DNA of 64,000 bases. It comes from Xanthostigma xanthostigma (Eukaryota > Arthropoda > Insecta > Raphidioptera > Raphidiidae). The stretch is from the NCBI GenBank assembly GCA_963575645.1, contig OY754466.1:8286001-8350000 (forward strand). Direction: 5' to 3'. Below are positions 56,631-64,000 of the stretch, in pieces. The notes below the pieces were generated by a model that saw only the letters and a program-made list of their open reading frames with translations, ran no database searches and was not told the DNA's origin. The position numbers were made by a program, and so were the translations under genes. Each line of letters starts with the position of its first letter. Position 1 is the first letter of the stretch.

Positions 56631-57223
56631 CTAGTGTGACCTGTGCGAATTATTCGCACTAAATAAGTATAATAATGATCACTTTACAAAATTATTTTTT
56701 AAATATGATTGCAGGTATTCAATTCGTTTCTAATTTTGCACACTGCTTATAACGTTCTTCTTTTTGTTGTATTACAATATGAAGCTCAGATGACAGATCG
56801 AAGAAATATTTTACTACAATTGTCATATAGAGGCGCAAGTAGCAAAAGCGTTGATCTAAGCCAGATGGCAGCATGTAGCATTGCTGTGACGTTGTTCAGC
56901 GTTGCTCGCTGTTTCAAAATTAAAACCGTCAGATGGCAGTATGCAGTATTGTGTATGTTGTATTACAATATGAAAGCCAGATGACAGATCGAAGTGTTGA
57001 CGTTGTTTCAAAATTAAAGCCGTTAGATGGCAGACGTTGTTCAGCGTTGCTGTATTTTAATTAATTTACAAAAACAAAAGCAATAATAAATTTTTCAGTT
57101 GTCGATGTCAGTAGAGCAAGCAATTATCTGTAAAATGATATATAAGTTTATGTGGACAAATTGTGAGGTTTTTTCTAAAAAGGGAGGCAAACATCTTTAA
57201 CCTTAGCGTATTAATATATATGA
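56631..57223 (-). mobile_element. non-autonomous Helitron, copy 2
   Basis: Minus orientation. 3' end CTAG at 56631-56634 with T outside, hairpin at 56643-56659, 5' TC at 57222-57223 with A outside. Larger than copy 1 because the CAGATGGCAG / TTTCAAAATTAAA block is repeated inside. Confidence 0.82.
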
Positions 57224-57995
57224 TACATGTCTTATATCTAGATTTTCTGGTTTTTGCGATAGAGCCTTAACAAAAACGACCTAAAATTGGTAACTTTGAC
57301 GACCTCTCACATAGTACGTATCAAAGATTTTGAACGTTTCTGAAGTGAAACTTCTTTAAGCGCGGCAGAGCATGTTGGCCAAGATCAAACAAGTGAAACG
57401 CTTCTCCTTCTCCAACTTCAACCGGCAATTGTGAAGAAAAGGTGGGAGAATCGTTTCTGCTCTCTCTGTTAAAGCATTATAAGCACTCTACACGCATGCG
57501 CAGTGCGTACTGTGTGTATACGTAGCATCTTCTACTCACGTTAACAAATTCTACATAACCATTGCCTAACCTTGAAATAATAAAATCGTCAACAAATGCC
57601 AGAACTTAAGAAGTTTAACTTTTGTGAAGAAAACTTATCTCAAATAAGAGAAGACTGTGATCCTCGATTGATTATGATGTTTGGATGAAGATAGTGTTTC
57701 CACCTTAGGGTATTTTTTCCTAACTTTAGGGGAACTTTTTCTCATCAGGGAAATTTTTAGGGTAGATATATATTTTTTTTAGGATAAATTATTAGAAGTT
57801 TAAGAATTTAGTTTTTAGTTCATTAATACACATTTTAATTTATAACAAACATTCAATTTTAAAGATTTATAGGGGAACATATTTTCAAAGCTGTTTTTAG
57901 GGAATTTTTATTTCCGGGTTAGAGGAAAATCAATTCTCAAAATGTCAACACTGGCTGAAGAATTCAAATCTTTGACTAACGTCTGAATAAAACTC
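57224..57995. repeat. intronic stretch with decayed element
   Basis: 57715-57960 has repeated TTTAGGG words (TTTTTAGGGTAGATA, TTTTTAGGGAATTTTTA), like 43720-43770 and 44840. Otherwise unassigned. Confidence 0.4.
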
Positions 57996-58272
57996 TTCAA
58001 ATAAATAAAATTGTCGACCAATTTTTTTCAGACCATATATTGACAAAAAATAATATAAAAATATAAATCAATATAACAAAAGATGACGTTTCGATCCGGA
58101 TTTGGATCTTCTTTAGAAATATCTAAAAAATATAAAAATTAATTAGTATTAGTTATTTATTATCTAATAGAATGCACGAATGATTGAGTTTGAATGAATC
58201 AAATTTATATTTTTATATTATTTTTTGTCAATATATGGTCTGAAAAAAAGTCGACAATTTTATTTATTTGAA
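57996..58272 (-). repeat. Penelope-like unit in a palindrome, family P1 copy 2
   Basis: Arms TTCAAATAAATAAAATTGTC and its reverse, with CCATATATTGACAAAAAATA inside. The minus-strand stem-loop at 58085-58116 is CTAAAGA, A, GATCC-AAATCC-GGATC, GAAACGTC, with a perfect 5-bp stem. Homology to 52781-53065 extends left of the arm (TTTGACTAACGTCTGA). Confidence 0.8.
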
Positions 58273-58335
58273 CTGGATGAAGAACTTTTTCGTTGCATAG
58301 GATCAAAAACAAAAGCAATACTATTGTTAGAAATT

Positions 58336-58367
58336 GCATTTCGACAAAATATGTTTGTCGTCTTCGA
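58336..58367 (-). repeat. Penelope-like stem-loop, solitary
   Basis: Minus strand TCGAAGA, C, GACAAA-loop-TTTTGTC, GAAATGC. Core positions deviate; no palindrome arms found. Weakest of the nine. Confidence 0.5.
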
Positions 58368-58978
58368 AGCGTGACTTTTCTCTCAAAATTAATATCGCGT
58401 AGAGGTTATGTTTTCCGTTGCGATTTTCCGAATGCAACTCTCATCACAGAGGGATGAACACACGCACACGCCGACACAAAGGCCCTTTCATCCGATGCAA
58501 CAATCCCTGTTCGAGCCGGCCACCCTATTGTAACTTCAGTCAGTCTACCGCGTGAGTTACTATAGCTCCGTACTACGAACTAGTACAATACTACATGACA
58601 TAGTACAACCATTCCATAGTACTACTATCACAGTGGGTACTTCACATTACTACAATAATATTAATTAGAGCTCATAGGACGAATGAAGATTTGTAATACC
58701 TATAGAAATTTGAAATTAAAAACGTGTTTCAAATACAGTGTCTAAATGCAGTGAGAGTGATATATTGGAAGCATGCTAGCGGAACCCGTTTTTATAGTGC
58801 GCTCAAACCCGGCATTAATATAATGAATAAATGGCGGCCAGTTTAAAAAGTGAATCCAAATTGAATTATCTGTAAAAGAAAAATACTGTTTTTTAACCAT
58901 CTCCTATAAAATAGCTTCTGTAAATACAGGCATGTAAAGTGATTCCTTACGCACTAGTGCGGTAAAGTGAAATGAAAC
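58368..58978. other. unassigned intronic stretch
   Basis: No gene or element. GC-richer at 58450-58560. Confidence 0.4.
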
Positions 58979-59697
58979 TGGTCGTTCTATATCAACTACA
59001 AAGTAAAGCTCTGTTTGTATGTCAGTTGTTAGTTTTTTATACCCTGGTATTAGAAGTGTGACGTTTGTTCATAAGTGAACTGTCATAAAATTTTAAAAGT
59101 TAAGTGAAAATCAGCTATTTTATAAACTTGATACCAGTTTCAACTGTAAATCACTGTTTATCTGTCGTTTTTTTATAAGCTACTATTACAAGTGACGCTT
59201 GTTCAGAAGTGAACCGTCAAAAATTTCGAAAATGAAGTGAAAACCAGCTTTTTTATAAACTGTATCAGTTCAACTGTAAATCACTGTTTGGCAGTCGTTG
59301 TTTTTTTATAAGCTACTATTTCAAGTGACACTTGTTCAGAAGTGAACCGTTAAAAATTTTGAAAATGAAGTGAAAACCAGCTATTTTATAAACTGTACCA
59401 GTTCAACTGTAAATCACTGTTTATCTATCGTTGTTTTTTTATAAGCTATTATTACAAGTGACGCTTGTTCAGAAGTAAACCGTCAAAAATTTTGAAAATG
59501 AAGTGAAAACCAGCTGTTTTATAGAAGGTACGTGCAAATAAATACCATATATATCTCGTACGTAATGGTTTTCACTTCATTCTCAAAATTTTTGACAGTT
59601 CACTTTTGAGCAAAAGTCACTTTTAATATAGTAGGTTAAGCACCAACTGACAAACAATCCTATTTACTAAGAAATTGATATAGCGGGACCAGTTTTC
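58979..59697. mobile_element. MITE with four 133-bp tandem units
   Basis: Ends ACTGGTCGTTCTATATCAA and, reversed, ACTGGTCCCGCTATATCAA, then CAGTTGTTA / CAGTTGGTG further in. Between them four direct units (AAGTGAAC at 59073, 59207, 59340, and AAGTAAAC at 59473: steps 134, 133, 133) and one inverted, truncated unit at about 59565-59635. Confidence 0.82.
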
Positions 59698-60557
59698 TTT
59701 TACGTTTTGTGTCTCGTACCAAATTTTTGATTTTGTGGTTGAAATTATTTTTCGGAACAGATTGTAAAGTGTTTTGTTTTATACCATAATTACAACATCT
59801 TGAAAATAAGATATTAAACGCTTGTGGTGTGTTGTGGTTGAGTGTTTGGTGTTATTTTGAACTATTTAAAGCCCGGATTACACTTGAGACGCGCGCCATT
59901 GAGGAGGAGGTACTTTAATGCTATCATGTGGTATGCCTCAGGCACTTTGCAGCATCGCTTTAATGTAAGCCTTTTGTTTCTTTTGCTTAAGTAAATATTT
60001 GTAACAGTTTTTGTTGTAAAATGAAATGTTTTGTCAGCTGTCAAAACACACAAACGTTGATACAAAGAATAGTAGTTTGTTTATAGTTCGTAACAGCAGT
60101 TATTATTTACGAGTTGTAACATAAAAAAATGAGATTTTGGCGAGTCATAATAGCATTAAATTCGAGAAACATATTGCAATTTTTTGCACGTCTCTCCTAT
60201 AAAATAGCTGATTTTCACTTAAATTTATTTTTGACAGCTGTGTGTAGTCATTTGCTTACGAATACCACGTCTGCTTTGCTATCTTTGTTAGTCTTATTTT
60301 ATTTAAATGGCAACTGACAGGTATTTTGTCACGTTGGCGACATGGAAAAACGCCGACAAACAAACATGGCGTCGTAGTGTGCGTTCTGTTCAGAGACAAT
60401 AAACGTCCACTTTTGTTAACATTCGAACTGTCACTGCGCGCGCACTAAACCCATCTACAAAGCAAGTTTCAATACACGCATCGTGTGAAGCGAACACATA
60501 AAAGGCGTCACGAAACCCAGCGTCATAGTACGCTTGAAACCTAGCAGCCAAATCTAA
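59698..60557. repeat. intronic stretch, truncated Harbinger-like piece at end
   Basis: 60420-60545 repeats CGAACTGTCACTGCGCGCGC and CGAAACCCAGCGTCATAGT from the Harbinger-like composite. 59700-60400 is unassigned; the frame 60129-60317 has no known domain. Confidence 0.45.
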
Positions 60558-60965
60558 AGCCCGCTGCACACGAGGCTAAAAACATTGCTGAGACTTCTGA
60601 AGGCCGGCAGGCTGGAAATGACGTCACTGCGGCCTCGTCTGCTAGCTCACAACATGGATTGTAAAATTAGAACAGGAAGTATTTTTTTCTTGCTTGGCCC
60701 TCTGCTTGCCCGGAGCAAGAACCAATCAGGAGACAGTATCTTGTCACGTGGGCGACAAACGCTTACAAACAAACACTGTGCCATGGTTAGATGTTCTGTT
60801 CAATAAACGTCCAGTTTTGATTACCTTTCTATCACTGTCTATACCTACAAAACAAGCTTGATAAGACGTCTCGTGTGAAGCGAGCACATAAGAGCAATTA
60901 GGAAAACTAGTAGTGAAATCTAGCAAGGAATCTAGCGGCAAATCCAGCCTCGTGTGCAGCGGCCT
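60558..60965. mobile_element. PIF/Harbinger-like MITE, copy 3
   Basis: 408 bp. TAA at 60555-60557 and 60966-60968. Ends AGCCCGCTGCACACGAGGCT and, reversed, AGGCCGCTGCACACGAGGCT. Confidence 0.82.
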
Positions 60966-61394
60966 TAAGTTAAGGTGCACGATTAGCGGCTGTATGCTAA
61001 CAAAGTTTGCCTTTTGACACGCTGTTAATTCTCCTCGTTGCCGCTAGTTCTTTAATAGTTTTAATAACATTTTCACAAAAGCACTTAACTTCTAAGAAGG
61101 CTGCTTCGTTTAGTTACTTTCAAACAGTGTCTTACAAAAGTTTGTTAACTGTTTTAATAATAAAATCATCCGCAAATAAAATTGAACATGTTTTTTTTAT
61201 GCTGGTAGATTTTTTTATTGAGAACGTTCAAGTATTAATTTTTTATTATCGAAGAATCTCGTTAAAGCTTCTTTTCTGTGCTAAATGCAACAGCAAAAAA
61301 AGTGCACAGACGGCGTTTTTTTAGTGGTAAATAAAGGAGTTATGCGAACACCGTCTTTGATTTTTTTGTTGTTGCTCTTGTAGCTTTTATAGGC
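60966..61394. other. unassigned intronic stretch
   Basis: The first ~45 bp match those after 23080. The open frame 61007-61324 is AT-rich and has no domain I know. GAAGAATCTCGTTAAAGCTT near 61252 resembles GGAGAATCTCGTTAGAGATT near 18527. Confidence 0.4.
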
Positions 61395-61610
61395 ACAGAA
61401 TTTCGAGGTTGGATTTCAATTCCTTGTCTGCCTCGAAATTCATTTTTTTTTTCGACGTCTTAGGCACAGAATTTCGAGCTTGATTTCAATTTCTTGTCTG
61501 CCTCGAAATTCTTTTTTTTAAGTTATAATCTTGAGATCCAGTCGCCTCAAGTTTTTGAATTTAGCACAGAACGAAGTTTTTACTTCTCCGAAGTTTTTTT
61601 TTTTTAAGAT
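61395..61610 (+). repeat. arm of the CTTCGGAGAAG element
   Basis: Same words as the right half of 19055-19393 (GATTTCAATTTCTTGTCTGC, TTTTTGAATTTAGCACAGAA, ACTTCTCCGAAGTT), with the ATTTCGAG-GCAGACAAG block present twice. Confidence 0.72.
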
Positions 61611-62672
61611 ATTATATATTTTTTATTTCGCTAGTTTTGAACCCCATCATAACAAATCATATTTCACATCTGCCAAACATCCCAAGACGGCTCCTAATTT
61701 TGCCATTCCAACACCACAAGTGTTTTACAATATTTATTCGTTTTGGGGTCCCCGAATCCAAAAAAAAAATAATTTTGGAAAAAAAACTGTCTGTGAACAC
61801 GATGCAGGTCAAACGGATGAGCGGATTCAAACCAAATTTTAGGAGGATGTTTGATATACAAATATGAAGAGCCCAGTTGTTATGAAGCGATATATGCTAT
61901 AAGGTTGTTTTTTAATATAATAATGGTCTACTTTTCTATCTGTTTTTACGTGAAAGTTTTGTAAAAAAATTCTTTCGGAAATATTTTCAAATTAAAAAAA
62001 ATCAGCTGTTTCTTTTGTTCTGTAGATCTGTTAGTTGTCAAGCATGCTTTGGTTAATTTTACATATAGATAACCATGTAAATATCGCAAATATCATAATA
62101 TTTAATACTAGCCGTTACCCGCGCCGCCGTACGCGTTAACAGAAATGTGTCAAATAAATATTTTTAAAGTTGGAATGGTCCCGTCGCCCAATGGGCTGAA
62201 CTTTTTTTATTCTATCCGAAAAATATTTTTTCTGTGCTAATTTTCAAAATGGAAAACTGTTGAGGACACTGCTCTCTTATTCATTATTATAACAACTGAG
62301 TGTATGTTACATACTTGACAGTCGAGTGCAGTAGACACTGGCGCGTACCTCATTAAGGCCTCAATTACTGCCGGCCAGAGCCTCAACATAACTCAACGGG
62401 TAATTACCGACACACTATTGTGCTCTAACAGTGATGCAAGTCTGCACTGCAAATTGGGTTTTACACGCAACTACCTAAAATCAATCCAGCGATCGAGCAG
62501 CCATGGAACCATGTTGAGCTATGAAACATAACCTATAATTTAGCCTAGATTTTGTATCGATGAAAACATGGCTTTACAATTTTACGTAGACTTTTGGACT
62601 GTTTAGAGCTTATAGAACGTCAACAATTCTTATAGAATTCACGCCAGGAAATTATAGGAAAGTACTTATTTA
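61611..62672. repeat. intronic stretch with dispersed repeat fragments
   Basis: 61690-61860 carries GTCTGTGAACACGATGCAGG and GGATGAGCGGATTCAAACC, and 62155-62200 carries TGGTCCCGTCGCCCAATGGG, from the family at 32620-32950. CTAGCCGTTACCCGCG at 62108 is a retroelement-like start. The rest is unassigned. Confidence 0.5.
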
Positions 62673-63464
62673 CTAGAGTGACCTGTGCGAATTATTCGCA
62701 CTAAATACATAAGTATAATAATTATCACTTTACAAAATTATTTTTTAAATATGATTGCAGGTATTCAATTCGTTTCTAATTTTGCGCACTGCTTATAACG
62801 TTCTTCTTTTTGTAAAATTTTTCAGGTCTTATAAATAATAAATAGGAAATTATAATCTAATTAATCTAATTTTAATTTAAATGTATAATTTGTGTCTGTT
62901 TTGTTAGATACCTGAAGAAGTCGGAATCAAACCGACGAAACGTCGTGTATATATGAAAAAATAGTCAAAACAAATTGGCTGTGGTCTTTTCACCTGATTA
63001 AAATTTCCTATTTGTTCTTCTTTTTGTTGTATTACAATATGAAGCTCAGATCGAAGAAATATTTTACTAAAATTGTCATATAGAGGCGCAAGTAGCAAAA
63101 GCGTTGAGCTAAGCCGTCAGATGCCATCATGCAGCATTGCTGTGACGTTGTTCAGCGTTGCTCGCTGTTTCAAAATTAAAGCCGTCAGATGGCAGTATGC
63201 AGTATTTACAATATGAAGGTCAGATGACAGTCGAAGTGTTGACGTTGTTTCAAAATTATAGCCGTCAGATGGCAGACGTTGTTCAGCGTTGCTGTTAATT
63301 AATTAATTTACAAAAAACAAAAGCAATAATAAATTTTTTAGTTGTCGATGTCAGTAGAGCAAGCAATTATCTGTAAAATGATATATAATTTATGTGGAGA
63401 AATTGTGTGGTTTTTTCTAAAAAGGGAGGCAAACATCTTTAACCTTAACGTATTATATATATGA
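62673..63464 (-). mobile_element. non-autonomous Helitron, copy 3, interrupted
   Basis: Minus orientation. 3' CTAG at 62673-62676 (T outside), the GTGCGAATTATTCGCAC hairpin just inside, 5' TC at 63463-63464 (A outside). Interrupted by the 201-bp Penelope-like unit at 62813-63013. Confidence 0.84.
62813..63013 (+). mobile_element. solo Penelope-like unit with 13-bp duplication
   Basis: Flanked by GTTCTTCTTTTTG at 62800-62812 and 63014-63026; the uninterrupted Helitron copies have it once. The stem-loop at 62912-62944 reads CTGAAGA, A, GTCGG-AATCAAA-CCGAC, GAAACGTC, with a perfect 5-bp stem. AAATAGGAAATT occurs inverted at 62849 and at the right end. Confidence 0.85.
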
Positions 63465-63793
63465 TAGTAATCGTTTAGGTGGAGAATCTGCGTAGAAAAG
63501 CAATCAGCAGCTGCCTGATTTGTAATTTCAAGGACAATCATAAACGGTATCCGTGGTGTCTGAACTAACGGTCAAACTTGTTAGAGAAATGATCCGACAA
63601 GACGTGTCCGACCGAACTTCTGGTTTTGGTTTCGGCTGCCATCGGGCCGAATCAGAAACTGTAGTCGGGAGGTTTCGCGCTGAAATCAGACATGTTCGGT
63701 GCAGCTGCGAGCGACGAATTGTCTTTTATGCCTCCGCGCTCCGCGTTAGTTATGACTTGCTTTAAACTTGTTTAGTTTGCGTTAGTTTTGTAG
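63465..63793. other. unassigned stretch, moderately GC-rich
   Basis: 63553-63765 is open on plus (start-like MVSELTVKLVREMIRQDV) but matches no family I know and has no splice or promoter support. Confidence 0.4.
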
Positions 63794-63921
63794 CTTTTAT
63801 TTTATTTCATAATATTAAAAAAAAGTATATTTATTTGTGCTTTTTGAAATAAGGACCCCCCCTTATTTCAAAAAGCACAAATAAATATACTTTTTTTTAA
63901 TATTATGAAATAAAATAAAAG
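63794..63921. repeat. perfect palindrome, 61-bp arms, ACCCCC loop
   Basis: Left arm 63794-63854 and right arm 63861-63921 are exact reverse complements with only a 6-nt loop. AT-rich apart from the loop. Confidence 0.93.
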
Positions 63922-64000
63922 GATATGATAAGTTAATAATTAGTTAAAATATCAGAGGCTGAATGATTAATATGTGATTGATTTAAAAATAAAAAAAAAT
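63922..64000. other. window end
   Basis: AT-rich intron; nothing recognised. Confidence 0.5.

Larger units (their letters stand above)
37609..64000 (+). other. intron 8, at least 26.4 kb, open at window end
   Basis: After the donor at 37609 I find no exon that continues the rod repeat on the plus strand. All longer open frames in this region fall in repeats or lack splice borders. The intron is therefore assumed to run past the window. Confidence 0.65.

Noticed and set aside
61007-61324. 105-codon open frame
   Set aside because: AT-rich composition, hydrophobic by chance, next to repeats; no known domain.

Overview
The window is arthropod nuclear DNA, most likely from an insect with a large, AT-rich, repeat-laden genome. 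A hemipteran is possible, but only by resemblance of the repeats, and I put little weight on it. The evidence is small exons with clean GT-AG borders in long introns, and dense insect-type transposon relics: hAT, Tc1/mariner, pogo-like and PIF/Harbinger-like miniatures, a Helitron, tRNA-derived SINEs, RTE-like tails and Penelope-like pieces.

The only host gene I can support runs on the plus strand through the whole window. Eight coding exons (1023-1514, 2348-2656, 3967-4170, 6036-6200, 7107-7205, 7490-7577, 33840-33949, 37510-37608) join without a stop into 522 codons: a Ser/Thr/Pro-rich stretch, then a chain of spectrin-type triple-helix repeats. The last exon resembles the rod repeat of dystrophin/utrophin that carries a 'VGDLEDI'-like motif, so I call the gene dystrophin (Dys-like), rod region only. 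Neither end of the gene is present. Six exons lie in the first 7.6 kb, followed by a 26.3-kb intron, two more exons, and at least 26.4 kb of further intron.

Everything else is intronic. The first 7.6 kb hold one hAT miniature, one Tc1/mariner relic and an 83-bp-arm hairpin. The 26-kb intron holds RTE-like tails, tRNA-Lys-derived SINE pieces, a palindrome of about 950 bp, a CpG-rich patch, a miniature element inserted into its own relative, three copies of a THAP-like-transposon derivative, and TA-, TTA-, TTAA- and 8-bp-duplicating elements. The 3.6-kb intron holds a hAT nested in a Tc1/mariner element and a hAT nested in an RTE-like tail. The last 26 kb hold more hATs, a 1.7-kb element with a 156/312-bp satellite inside, three Helitron copies, and many palindromes.

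The most unusual signal is nine short stem-loops with the pattern CTGANGA-N-stem-loop-stem-GAAACGTC. This is the hammerhead-ribozyme-like signature known from Penelope-like element terminal repeats. Several sit inside long imperfect palindromes, and one unit carries a clean 13-bp target duplication inside a Helitron copy.
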